The notes beneath the pieces are model-generated. The model saw only the letters and a list, made by a program, of their open reading frames with translations, ran no database searches and was not told the DNA's origin. This document shows, in pieces, positions 1-10,551 of a stretch of 43,908 nucleotides of DNA. Source of the DNA: Bacteroides sp. (lineage in GTDB: Bacteria; Bacteroidota; Bacteroidia; Bacteroidales; Bacteroidaceae); contig JAJQBG010000006.1 in the NCBI GenBank assembly GCA_021203405.1, forward strand, positions 1 through 43,908. Direction: 5' to 3'. How positions within the stretch are numbered: the stretch's first letter is position 1; the number at the start of each line of letters is the position of its first letter. Both the position numbers and the translations under genes were made by a program.

Positions 1-160
1 GATTATATTTGATGCTTTGTGAAGGTTCAGGAGAAAGAGACTCTCTCTTCATTTTTTTAATTTCATTTTATATCTATTCGTTTCCTGTTTAGATTTTCAC
101 GTTTTCAGGTATACAATCGCTCGGGATGGGCTAACGTACCTCAGTGACATGTGATGGATT

Positions 161-922
161 CTATAGGGCATTCAGCCCATAGCCCCACTCAACCAGCCAT
201 TTTTGTAGGTTCTTAGCCCAGAATTCTCCCAATTTAACGGAACCTTTCCGATTAGGGTGAAGGTAGTAGGTTTTCCCGGTAGGAGAAGTTTGTGCTGCGT
301 GGTATTCGAGGTAATTCTCTTTAAAGAATTCGAATGCCTCCTGATCGCCTTCATAAATATAGTCGGGATTTTCCTCGGCCAGGGATTTTATTTGTGGGAA
401 ATAGGATTGAAGCCGCTCCATGCCTTCCTACAAATAAGCCGCACCGGCATTTTGTGTATCAGGGCTATACCATATCGGATAATTCAGAATAATCTTACAG
501 CCCGGATAGCGTTGAAACAGACTGTCTGCCATTGTTTTGAGATTTTGTTTATACTCTTCGGCGGATACAGCCAAATTAATAGAACTATCGTTAGTTCCTA
601 ATTTGATGGAGAATACCAGAAGGGCATCTTTGTCTTTAAAACCATCGGCAGCTTCGATCACTTTATTATAGGTTCCGCCGGGAGGCTTGAAATATCCCGT
701 TGTATAACCGCTTATTCCACAATTAGCATACTCTACTATGTATCCCTGAGCCATCAGATATTCGGCGGCGGCTTTGGGCGGAGTGGGATCCTGATTACGG
801 GCTTCCGTTATACTGTTCCCAATATAGACAATATTTACTTTTCCTGAACACTGTTCTGCTTTCAGGAAGGTGTTTCCCCCTAAGCTGAATAGTAGTAGAA
901 TGAGAGAATACATTACTTTCAT
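161..922 (-). pseudogene. GDSL/SGNH-type lipase/esterase, interrupted by an in-frame TAG
   Basis: ORFs 428..922 and 161..421 are in the same frame, separated only by TAG at 428-430 (AGAAYL*EGMERL). N-terminal signal peptide, SGNH-like 'YIGNSITEA' and 'LGTNDSS' blocks. Confidence 0.75.
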
Positions 923-970
923 GATACTTATTGTTTTTAAAAAGGTTTATGGTACGACGTTATTTCAGAA

Positions 971-998
971 AGAAGGTGCCTTCACAGGTACCTTCTTC
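971..998 (-). terminator. hairpin between two minus-strand genes
   Basis: aagaaggtgcc-ttcaca-ggtaccttctt, 11-bp stem with one wobble, located between the stop of the upstream lipoprotein gene and the start of the GDSL gene. Confidence 0.5.
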
Positions 999-1043
999 AG
1001 TGCAGTGAGTTTATTACTCATTAACCATCTTAACTAGTATGGC

Positions 1044-2130
1044 TTATTTTCTTCCCAGATAGAACTCGGTAATTTGTATCACTGAGTTATTATCTTTATC
1101 CCATTCATCAAAAATAATTTTTACATACCGGTAGGTAGATTCGGCCAGAGGCTGATCATCAATGGTCAGGAAACTTTGTGGCTCATACTGGATACTGATA
1201 CCCTGCGGATCAATAGGAGTATAATTCTCTCCGTCATTACTTCCGGAGAAAGAGAGTTTCCGTACCCGGAGCCCCAACTGGTCGTTCCGGTGAGACAGAC
1301 GGAAATAGTTGAAGGTCTTGGAGGCTCCCAGGTCAATAATAAATCCCCAGGGTACTCCTTCCGGAGGACCATCCGTATGACGGACAGGTTTCGGGATACT
1401 GATGAACGAGGTGATATCATCATCGATCAGGTTTGGGAAATCTGCCCCGGTAAAGCCGGTTTTGGGTGTAACTTCCATCTGCCACTCTTTTCTGTAAAAA
1501 TCAGGACTTACCGTAACAGGACAGGAAGCAGAGATATTCGTACCATCCATCGTCGTTACTGTGATAGTGGTAGTTCCGGCTTTTATTCCCCGTAATATAC
1601 CATCCTCGTTTACTGTAGCAATACCCGGATCTGAAGAGACAAAAGTTAGGGATTTATCCCAGACATCCGACGGGGTAAATACTACTTTGGTTACTATATC
1701 TACAGTTCCGTCTGTTTCTACTGTAATCCTCTTCAGAGAAGCCCAGATCTTCTGTCTTTATCTGATGATCTTTTACATATACTTTGTAGCTCTGCACTAC
1801 GCCGGAACCATCGGTAGCTCTCATGGTCAATATATCTTCGCCGGGAGATTTACCGGTGAGCAGACCATCGGCACTTACCTCCATGACTGCGTGATCGGCA
1901 TTCTCATAGGTAATGCTTTTATTCTCAGCATCTACCGGAAAGATCAACGGAATGAGTTGTAACACTTCATTATCCATAATCCTGAGAACCAGCTCATTCC
2001 CTTCGGGATCATACTGGGTTTGCAGCAGCGATATTTTTTCTACTTTCCCTGCTCCATCGTCTTTGCAGGATCCTGCCAGAAGACAGAAGGAGAGTAAAGA
2101 TAAGATCGTATAAATTACTCTGTTTTTCAT
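1044..2130 (-). pseudogene. SusCD-associated lipoprotein with bacterial Ig-like (BIG_2-type) repeat and C-terminal F5/8-type C (discoidin-like) domain, frameshifted
   Basis: ORF 1654..2130 (lipobox 'LLAGSCKDD') runs out of frame near 1735-1742. The continuation 'LKRITVETDGTVDIVTKVVFTPSDVWDKSLTFVSSDPGIATVNEDGILRGIKAGTTTITVTTMDG' lies in another frame and joins ORF 1044..1550. Confidence 0.75.
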
Positions 2131-2163
2131 ATTCGTCGTTTTAAATAGGTTCCTGTTAAGTAA

Positions 2164-3960
2164 TTAATCAAAGGCCTGCCAGCCGGGATTCTGTACCAAC
2201 ATTTTGTTTTTATATATCTCGTTTTGTGGGATCGGCCACAGATAGTGCTGGAATTCATAGACCCGTTTTTCAAATACGGTACGCTGATAGAATTCAGGAC
2301 GGCCCGCATCTACGTTCATTCCCCAGAAGTCTCCCCCATCTGTTTCAATGGCTATTTTCCAACGTTTACAATCAAAGTAACGATGATTTTCAAAGCCAAG
2401 CTCTACTCTTCTTTCTGCCCGGATGAGTTGCCGGATAGCCTCCTGGGTAGAGGACTTCAGGAAAATATCTCCTTCATTGGTTCCGTACCCACGTAGACCT
2501 ACCCGCTCACGGATCTTGTTTACATAGAGAAGGATATCGGGATGGCCCGGATCGGACTCATTGAGTGCCTCGGCATAGTTCAGGTAGATCTCTCCCAGAC
2601 GGAAAATAAGGGCAGACCGGGAAGGCATTCTTCCATTCTTTACATCGGCAGCCGGATTACTGAATTTGCGCAACAGATAGCCGGTCTTTGAGAAGTTACG
2701 GGTACCTGCCACCTTACCGGTATTCCCGTTGTAATAGAGTTGACAGATTTCCGGATAAGCCGTAGCGACCCAACGGCTGTTATCGTAACAGATAGAGACA
2801 TAAAAACGGGGCTCTCTGTCTACATACATATTCCAGGTCCCGGCCAGGGCATATCCTTTGTCTTCACTGATAGTACCCGCTTCTTTATAATTGGGGTCTT
2901 TATCGACAAAGAGCTGATCGGTAATGGGCAAACCGGAGGCTGTGAAATAGGCATCTACGATATGCTGAGTGGGGTCCCAGCCGGACCATCCGCTGGCAAA
3001 ACGGGGAGAATTCCACTCGATGTTGTTATAGCCGGCTTCATTCCGGGCAAAGATCACTTCCCGGTTCCAATCTTCCAGAAAGAGATACTGGTAAGACTGA
3101 TACGGGTCATCATTGCGGGTGTAGAGAGAAAAACGATCAAAGTTGTCGATTATATATTTATTAGCGGCAGCGGCTTTGGCCCATTTATCCTTACTCCAGG
3201 TTTGATTAACCAGCTGTTCTCCATCGTGGTTTTTAAAGTCGACATAATCGGTATTTCCATTGAAGAGGTCGCTGGCCGCATAGAGCAGGAGCCGGGCCTG
3301 GATAGCCCGGGCTGCCGGAATGGTCATCCTGCCATAATCCAGGTCACTTATATACCATTCCAGGAGCCCTTCTTCGCAGGCCATATCCAACTCTTTCATG
3401 ATATAATCTACACATTCATCCACCGGACTCCGGGGAATGCTCATGGTAGTGAGGTCGGCATCAGCCGGAATTTCATCGTCTCCGTTGATAACGAAAGGAC
3501 CATACCAGCGGAAGAGAGCAAAATAGTAGAAGGCCCTGGGGGCTCGGGCTTCTGCCTTGTATTGGCTTTTCAGCCTATCCGAAAGTTCCGGATCCGGACA
3601 AGCTTCGACACGGTTGATAAAAATGGTAGCCGAACGGATGGCCTGATAAAAACTATTCCAGCTCTGGAAATAATCTTTGGAAGGGGTCAGACTCCCTGCA
3701 TTGATGTAATTGTCATGATTCTCTTCAAAGGTGATATCCATCTCGTCAGAGATAGCGGCTCTGTTATTATCCACCAGTTCACTGGGAATAGTCGAGTAGA
3801 CGGTGGCCAGATACCTCTCTACAGTAGACCTCTTACTGAAGACCTCTTCCAGAGAGAGAATATTATCCGGTACCTGATCCAGATAATCGGCACAGGAAAC
3901 AAAAAGCCCCGCTATCAGCAGCAATGATCCGTATAGTATATTATTCTTTTTCATATTCAT
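2164..3960 (-). CDS. RagB/SusD family starch-binding-like outer membrane lipoprotein
   Basis: Uninterrupted 598 aa ORF; lipobox 'LFVSCADYLDQVP', typical SusD C-terminus 'RVYEFQHYLWPIPQNEIYKNKMLVQNPGW'. Confidence 0.95.
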   Translation of the reverse strand: MNMKKNNILYGSLLLIAGLFVSCADYLDQVPDNILSLEEVFSKRSTVERYLATVYSTIPSELVDNNRAAISDEMDITFEENHDNYINAGSLTPSKDYFQSWNSFYQAIRSATIFINRVEACPDPELSDRLKSQYKAEARAPRAFYYFALFRWYGPFVINGDDEIPADADLTTMSIPRSPVDECVDYIMKELDMACEEGLLEWYISDLDYGRMTIPAARAIQARLLLYAASDLFNGNTDYVDFKNHDGEQLVNQTWSKDKWAKAAAANKYIIDNFDRFSLYTRNDDPYQSYQYLFLEDWNREVIFARNEAGYNNIEWNSPRFASGWSGWDPTQHIVDAYFTASGLPITDQLFVDKDPNYKEAGTISEDKGYALAGTWNMYVDREPRFYVSICYDNSRWVATAYPEICQLYYNGNTGKVAGTRNFSKTGYLLRKFSNPAADVKNGRMPSRSALIFRLGEIYLNYAEALNESDPGHPDILLYVNKIRERVGLRGYGTNEGDIFLKSSTQEAIRQLIRAERRVELGFENHRYFDCKRWKIAIETDGGDFWGMNVDAGRPEFYQRTVFEKRVYEFQHYLWPIPQNEIYKNKMLVQNPGWQAFD

Positions 3961-3967
3961 GTTTTAT

Positions 3968-6900
3968 TTAAAATTGAAACGATAATCCCAGGCTATAGGT
4001 ACTTATATTGGGATACTTGGTTCCCGTGCCATCGCCCAGCTCCGGATCCCAGAGGTCAAAAGGAGAGATAGTAAAGACATTGTTAGCCAGCACGAAAATT
4101 CTGACATTGGACACCCCGGCTTTGGTAGTCCACTCCCGGGGGAAAGTGTATCCGAAGTCAATTGTTTTTAAACGGAGGTAACTTCCATTCCTGAGCCAGT
4201 GTGTGCTGGCTGCATAGTTCTGGTTGATGTTCCCCATAGCCAGGCGGGGATAGAACGCATCCTGGCGGGGATTCTCTTCCGTCCAGCGATCTTCAATATT
4301 GGAAAACACATTACCCCTGGCCAGTGAGTTAACAAAAGGAGCAAAGCTACTGCCATTGATCAGGATATTGCTTTTGGCTGCTCCCTGAAAAAAGGCCCCG
4401 ATACTGAAACCCTTCCAGGCGGCAGTGACTCCAAATCCATAGACAATCTGCGGAATATCGCTGTAACCGATCGCCATTTTGTCATAGTCGTCAATCACTC
4501 CATCGCCATTGAGGTCTCTGTACTTAAGGTCACCTGCCATGACCGGCTCTATCGTTTTGGCAACTTTGGGATCATTGATCTCCTCTTCAGTATAGAATCC
4601 ATCACAGATATAACCAAAACGTTGTCTGATGCGATGACCCCGGCTATCCATCCAGTCGTAAGGTTTGAAAGGAGAGTCATCTTCAATCACTTTATTCTGG
4701 TTATAGGTAAAATTTCCTTTGACAGAGAGGTCTACCTTACCGATCCGGTTGGAGTAGTCAACTGTCGCTTCAAACCCTTTGTTCTCTGTAATCCCCAGGT
4801 TTCCTACCACACCGGCACGCAGGCCGATGGATCCGGGCACAGAGGCACGGTTCAGGAAAATACCCTCCCGGCGTTCTTTAAAAATATCCAGCGCTACACT
4901 CAAACTACTATCGAGGAATTCCATATCTACTCCCAGGTTCGTTTTGGTAGAAGTCTCCCAGGATACATCGACTCCGTATTTTGTTACATCTACTCCCGTA
5001 TAGGCATTATTCCGGTCTTTACCAAATGTGTAAGAGCCTGTATTTCCCATTTCATCCAGGTAAGCAAACCGTATTTCGTCGTCGCCAATCTTGATATTGC
5101 TGTTGCCTACTTTTCCGTAAGAGGCCCGGATCTTGAAAAGTTGTACATACTTCCGGACAGGTTCAAAAAATGTTTCATTGGAAAGGATCCATCCCAGACC
5201 GTAAGAGGGAAAAAACCAAATCGCTTATCCGGATGGAACTGCTCGGCCCCGTTATAACCGAAGTTAAACTCGGCCAGGTAGAGATCCCGGAAGCTATAGG
5301 TAGTACGTCCTGCAATACCCAGACTCCGGTAAGGGAACGATTCGATCAGATTCCCGGCTTTCATGTTGGAACGATCGCTCTGGTTATAAAGCAACAACCC
5401 TGTTACACTATGATCTTCGGCAAAAGTACGGTTATAGTTCAGCGAGGCTTCCAGGTAGTATTTTCTTTCCAGCACATCCGTGTTGCGGCTATAGGTCAAA
5501 GAGTTACTTTGGGTAGCTCCTTGTTGTTCCAGGACCAGTTCCCCTTATTCATCCCGGTTGTAAGCCCAGTATTGGGTGTAAAATCCTTCCCGGCCCAGAT
5601 AGGTTTTGTTCTCGGTATCATAGGCAAACATTCCTGTCAGCGACAATCCTTTGGTGATAAAGTCAAGCTGCTGTGTCAGGTGAAGATCAGCCATCACTTT
5701 GGATTGATTGTACGATTTATAACCCTTTTAGTCAGATAGGCCCAGGGATTGACCAAACCTCCACCGGTAGAGATAAAAGGAACCTCACCTTCCGGATAGA
5801 TAACAGGCATCTGGGTAGCTGGCATGTTGTAAACTAACTCGAACATATCCTTCGCTTCTACCCACGGATAGTTACGGTCGCTCATATTCCCCTTGATATT
5901 CAACTTCATCTGGGTAGTTGAAGTGACATCCATAGTGAGGCTGGAGTTAAAATTATAACGGGTATTGCGTTGGTTGGAGTCGAAAGTAGCATTCTTATCT
6001 GTTTTGAAAAGTCCTGTCTCCTGGTAGAAAGAGAGGGAAACATAGTACTGCACATGTTCCGAACCTCCGTTCACATTGACAGAAGCACGACGGGTATGGC
6101 CCATTTTTTTGTAAATCTCATTGTGCCAGTCTACGTTGGGATAGAGATAAGGATCATCTCCTACCATTGTCCGATAGATATGTTCATCAGAAAAGACCTG
6201 CGAACCTCCGCGGGTCATAGAAGCTTCATTAGCCGCGTGCATATAAGCAATACCATCTGCCAGTTTGGGTAACTGGGTAAAACGGGTGACTCCTTCATTA
6301 TACTCTACATTGATGCGGGGCTTACCTACCTACCTGTTCTTAGTGGTTACAATAACCACCCCATTCGCTCCCCGTACTCCATATACAGCGGTTGCCGAAG
6401 CATCTTTCAAAACGCTGAAGGTTTCAATGTCTTCCGGATTCAGGTCAGCGAACGAGCGTTCTACCCCATCCACCAATACCAGCGGACTGCTCCCTGTCAT
6501 GGTAGCAATACCACGCACCCAGATACTGGCATCTTCCCGACCCGGTTCGCCGCTTCGCTGGACACCTACAATACCCGAAACGCGTCCGGCCAGTACGGTA
6601 GTAAGGTTACTCACCGGTTGTTTGAGGTCAGAAATTACTTTGATCCCCGATTGGGAACCGATACTGGTAATTTTCTTCTGGGTACCGTATCCCAACAACC
6701 AGTTCATCCAGTTCTTTGGAGTTTTCAGTCAGTTCGATCAGCATAGGGGCTGTACCTTTTACTTCGACTTCTGTGGGCAGATAGCCCAGGTAAGCAACAA
6801 CCAGTACAGAGCCTACATCAGCTGTCAGCGTAAAATTACCGTCAAAATCGGTAATGGTACCAATGGTAGTTCCTTTAATAAGGACATTTGCTCCAATGAT

Positions 6901-7065
6901 CTCTTCTTTGCCGGTATCTACGATTTTTCCCTTCACCTGAATTCGTTCCTGTGCCGGCAAAAATCCTATACCTACTAAAAGGAAGAGGATAAAAGAAATG
7001 CTTTTCAGTTTAACAGTAGTATTCATAAATTTTAAGATAACATTAATTCGGTCTATGTTTTTCAA
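3968..7065 (-). pseudogene. SusC/RagA family TonB-linked outer membrane protein, multiply disrupted
   Basis: ORF pieces 6628..7065, 6330..6707, 5694..6242, 5107..5499 and 3968..5050 together form one SusC (carboxypeptidase-like domain, plug with 'VLKDASATAVYGVRGANGVVIVTT', barrel ending 'SLGLSFQF'). Breaks: frameshift ~6693, TAG 6330-6332, frameshift ~5722-5729, TAA 5545-5547, frameshift ~5206-5215. Confidence 0.9.
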
Positions 7066-7345
7066 TCAGATCTTATCCGTGGGAGTATTCCGCTCCGGAA
7101 ATAATTTCCCGTTTCTACGGGGTTAGCTTGTGTTACTTTTCATAATAAGTTAAAGAATAAGTAAAAGTATTCATGAAATAATCCAGTAGCAAAAGTAAAA
7201 TATACCTTTTTAGAAAAACGTACGCTAAAAAGACAATTTTGTACGCTGGAAGGCCATGGCAGGCAAGCGTACTTTATTGGCAGGAATAGATACTTATAAC
7301 AAGAAGTATCTAACTATTCCCCGTTTTAGGGGAATGAAAAGAGGT

Positions 7346-7378
7346 AAAAAAAAGAAGAGCACTTTCGTACTCTTCTTC
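7346..7378 (-). terminator. Rho-independent terminator of the HAD gene
   Basis: Minus-strand hairpin aagaagag...ctcttctt followed by a T-run, just downstream of the stop at 7392. Confidence 0.7.
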
Positions 7379-7391
7379 CTATGTTATTTTA

Positions 7392-8019
7392 TTATCCTTT
7401 TAATACCGCTTCAAATTTCAACCGCCAGTCTTCTCCGTTCTCCGGTTGAAAAGTATGGAACCCGATCTCCTTTCCCATTTTTATATTGGCTGCTCCATCA
7501 TCCACAAAGAGAATCTCAGCAGGATCAATATCGGCATCTTTTATCAGATGATCAAAGATCTCCCGGTCGGGTTTAGTAGTCTTTAGTTCATACGAGGTAT
7601 AGATCTTATCCACATAATGATCCAGCGGTTTACCCGCAGCGGTAAATTCGTTGCTACGTACCCAGCTCATCACAAACGGATTGGTATTACTCAGTATATA
7701 GAGTTTATAACGCTTTTTAAGTTCAAACAGATAATCCAGACGATATTGGGGTACATCCGCAAAGAAAGCCAGCCATCCGGCTTTAGCCTCCTCAAAAGTA
7801 ATGGTACGGTGACAAAGTTTTCCCAACTCAGCACAGAACTCTTCCGGAGTGATCCTTCCGTCTTCAATTTGCAGGAAAATCCCTTTCTGATGATACTGAT
7901 CCAGTATCTCTTCCGCATTCTCCATTCCCATAGAACGAAAGGCACGTACCGCATTGTCGCGGTTCAGGTCGGCAATGACTCCTCCAAAATCGAATATAAT
8001 ATTTTTAATTGCTGTCATA
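7392..8019 (-). CDS. HAD family hydrolase (IA-type phosphatase-like)
   Basis: 'NIIFDFGGVIADLN' motif I, 'YILSNTNP' motif II, 'FVDDGAANIKMGKEIGFHTF' C-terminal motif. Confidence 0.9.
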
Positions 8020-8074
8020 TCGTGTTTAATTGAACGCAAAGATAGAACAAAAGTTTCAAAGATAATTTACTAAA

Positions 8075-8599
8075 TTACCCTTTGTGGGTAAGTTTCTTTA
8101 ATAAACGGGTGGCACTGAAAGAGTAACGGTGGAAAATAAAGATAGGAAGAGCAGCTCCTACTACTAAAGCAAAAAGTACAAAGATAGCCGTAGTACCATT
8201 CCGGAAGAACCCGATAAGGTACTCCATAGAAGCGACTTCATCGGTAGTACGCATAAAGTTAGAGAGAGCCAGAATACTCTTATAAAAATACATGCCCGGT
8301 ATCATAGGCAAAAGCGAAGGAAAAGCAAAGACCTCTGCCGGGCAATGAATATAGCGTGCAAACGGAATAGCGATCATTCCGATGGAAAAAGCAGCCAGAA
8401 AAGAGGCAGTAGCAATATCCATGGTAAAGAGTTCCGTATGGATCAGGAAAAACCGGAATCCATGCCCCACAGCCGCCAGAAAAGCAGCTACCGGTATAGC
8501 ATTGCGGGTCGGATTGGAAATAAGGGCAAACCCTATCGCAGCGATGGCCGCAAAAAAACCATCGTACAGAATAGCTGTCAGAAATTCAATCGTTATCAT
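8075..8599 (-). CDS. threonine/serine exporter, ThrE_2-like (DUF3815) subunit
   Basis: Multi-TM protein; ATG at 8599 overlaps the TGA of the upstream gene (ATGA), indicating translational coupling. Confidence 0.8.
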   Translation of the reverse strand: MITIEFLTAILYDGFFAAIAAIGFALISNPTRNAIPVAAFLAAVGHGFRFFLIHTELFTMDIATASFLAAFSIGMIAIPFARYIHCPAEVFAFPSLLPMIPGMYFYKSILALSNFMRTTDEVASMEYLIGFFRNGTTAIFVLFALVVGAALPIFIFHRYSFSATRLLKKLTHKG

Positions 8600-9369
8600 A
8601 GTGTACTGATCCCCGTTAATAAGAAAGTAATCGAAAGCCCAATCGCTATACATATAATTAAAAGACAAGCATTGATAAAACGGGAAGTTCCCACCAATAC
8701 ATGTCCGTCAATCACATCCATGATCGAATTGATCAGAGGTACACCCGGTATCAGGTAAAGTACACTGGTACCTACTGCCACTTCCGGTGTATCTCCCCAT
8801 CCAAACAGGTAAGCACTACTGGCGATCAGAGAAGCGGTAAAAGAAGAGAGTATAAAAACAGCCAGATGATTCCAGTGTCTCTCCATCATAACCGTACGCA
8901 GGTAAAATCCGCACAAAGTAGCAACAAAGACAATTCCCATGGAGATAAAGTCTCCCATAAAGAGACGGCAGAAAGCAGCATTGGCAAATGCCACCATCCA
9001 TATTACCAGCCATTTATTCTCCCGGGGACGACTGATAACCTCCTGAAACCGGGTTTGAAGTTCGTCCAGCGATAAGTGTTCGTCATACGCCTGCCAGCTA
9101 AGGGCACTTAACCGGGAATTGATGGCAAAGTTAAGCGCGAGCGGTTTTACCTGTACCACCCGGCTATACGAATGAGTATGGTCTACATCGTGCAGGGTCA
9201 TAATAATGGTTTTCTGAAAAATGGTGACTTCACACTGATAACCGAAGGATTCGGCAATACGGTAAATGTTGCGCAGAATACGGGAGGTCTGTACCCCCAC
9301 CGCCATCAGGCAGGTTGCGTATTCGGCCAGGAACCGGGAAAGTTCCTTTAATTCATTATGGATCTCCAT
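8596..9369 (-). CDS. threonine/serine exporter, ThrE_1-like (DUF1212) subunit
   Basis: 'EYATCLMAVGVQTSRILRNIYRIAESFG' N-terminus and 'YLIPGVPLINSIMDVIDGHVLVG'. Start chosen at MEIHNELKEL rather than the longer ORF start at 9564. Confidence 0.85.
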   Translation of the reverse strand: MEIHNELKELSRFLAEYATCLMAVGVQTSRILRNIYRIAESFGYQCEVTIFQKTIIMTLHDVDHTHSYSRVVQVKPLALNFAINSRLSALSWQAYDEHLSLDELQTRFQEVISRPRENKWLVIWMVAFANAAFCRLFMGDFISMGIVFVATLCGFYLRTVMMERHWNHLAVFILSSFTASLIASSAYLFGWGDTPEVAVGTSVLYLIPGVPLINSIMDVIDGHVLVGTSRFINACLLIICIAIGLSITFLLTGISTL

Positions 9370-9552
9370 ATTGTATCGTACAGATAACGTTTTTCTTTTC
9401 CGGGTGCAAAGGTATATAAAATAGAAGCGCAAAAGGAAAAAGCCGTGCGAATAATTTTCACCTGTAATGATTAAAATCCTGTTTCCGGTATTTATCGGGT
9501 ACCCGGATAGTAAGTATATCCCTTTACGCTTGTTTTCTTCTCTATCTTTACG

Positions 9553-9560
9553 TACCTTTG
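9553..9560 (+). promoter_or_regulatory. Bacteroides-type -7 element TACCTTTG
   Basis: Exact match to TAnnTTTG 22 nt upstream of the ATG at 9583; no clear -33 TTTG verified. Confidence 0.4.
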
Positions 9561-9582
9561 CCATACCTAAACTTCTAACTAT

Positions 9583-9815
9583 ATGAATATTAAAAAAACG
9601 AGAGGGCTTTTAATGCTCATTTTTTGTCTGCTCTTTACCCTCGCCGCATCTCCCGGGAGCATTTTTTTCCAAAAGAAAATTTATCATTTGGGGCTCCATT
9701 AACCAGTTCAGGCCTCTGTTACAGGATATATTACCCTACACAGGTTGTATCCGGGAATAAAGCCCCGGAGGGTTACCTGTTCACCATAGAGGGCTTCCTG
9801 CTTACCACCAGATAA
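9583..9815 (+). pseudogene. short secreted protein of unknown function or its remnant, frameshifted
   Basis: Signal-peptide-like MNIKKTRGLLMLIFCLLFTLAASPGS; crossing a T7 run (9662-9668) switches into the frame 'FPKENLSFGAPLTSSGLCYRIYYPTQVVSGNKAPEGYLFTIEGFLLTTR*'. Confidence 0.4.
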
Positions 9816-9826
9816 TCATCCCTCTT

Positions 9827-10409
9827 ATGAAAACGGATCAGCCGGATATGATAAAAATATGGAATGACTTTCGGTCGGGTAACCAGAAAGCTTTCTCCCT
9901 GCTCTATGAGTACTATTTTGATATACTCTACAGGTATGGAATGAAATTTGTATCCGATGAGAACATTGTAAAAGACTCTATTCAGGATCTGTTCATCAAG
10001 ATCTACAACAACCGTGACAACCTCTCTTCCACTACCGAACCTAAATTTTATTTGTTATTCTCCCTTAAAAAACCTTATCCTGGATACGATCTCGAAATAT
10101 CAGCGGATCACATACGTCTCACCGGACGATCTGCCATTTTATATAACTTACCACTACGAAGAGAATAACTCCGAAAAAGAGGAAGCCATAAAAAGAAAAT
10201 TTGAAACCGTTCTGAGCTCTCTTAATCCCAGGCAAAAAGAGGCATTCTACTTACGTTACCAGCTTGAATTATCCTACGAAGAAATAGCTCAATTACTCGG
10301 CATCAATTACCAATCGGCACGAAACCTGATCCACCGCTCCATGCTTAAAATCCGTAAAAATATGCACTATTCAGCATTCATGCTTCTTTTCACAGACACC
10401 GTTCTGTAA
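9827..10409 (+). pseudogene. RNA polymerase ECF-type sigma-70 factor, single frameshift
   Basis: 'KIWNDFRSGNQKAFSLLYEYYFDILYRYGMKF' (region 2) in frame 1; 'LNPRQKEAFYLRYQLELSYEEIAQLLGINYQSARNLIHRSMLKIRK' (region 4) in another frame. Junction at A6, 10067-10072. Confidence 0.88.
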
Positions 10410-10551
10410 AAGAATGTCTTCAACAAAGAAATGGACGGATCCCGGTTCTATCCGGATAATAATTCACAGGCAATGATATTTTTTTCAGGCTTTTGAGTAC
10501 AAACTATTTTTTTTTAATCGTTTTCTGCACACTAACACCTAATCAGACTCT

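Noticed and set aside
2740-3927. 395 aa plus-strand ORF antisense to susD
   Set aside because: Shadow frame opposite a clear SusD; composition (Ile/Gly/Phe-rich, no family signature) typical of antisense artefacts.
10060-10080. Canonical -1 programmed ribosomal frameshift (A AAA AAC heptamer) in the sigma factor
   Set aside because: The required shift is +1 (or -2), opposite to what a -1 slippery heptamer would give.
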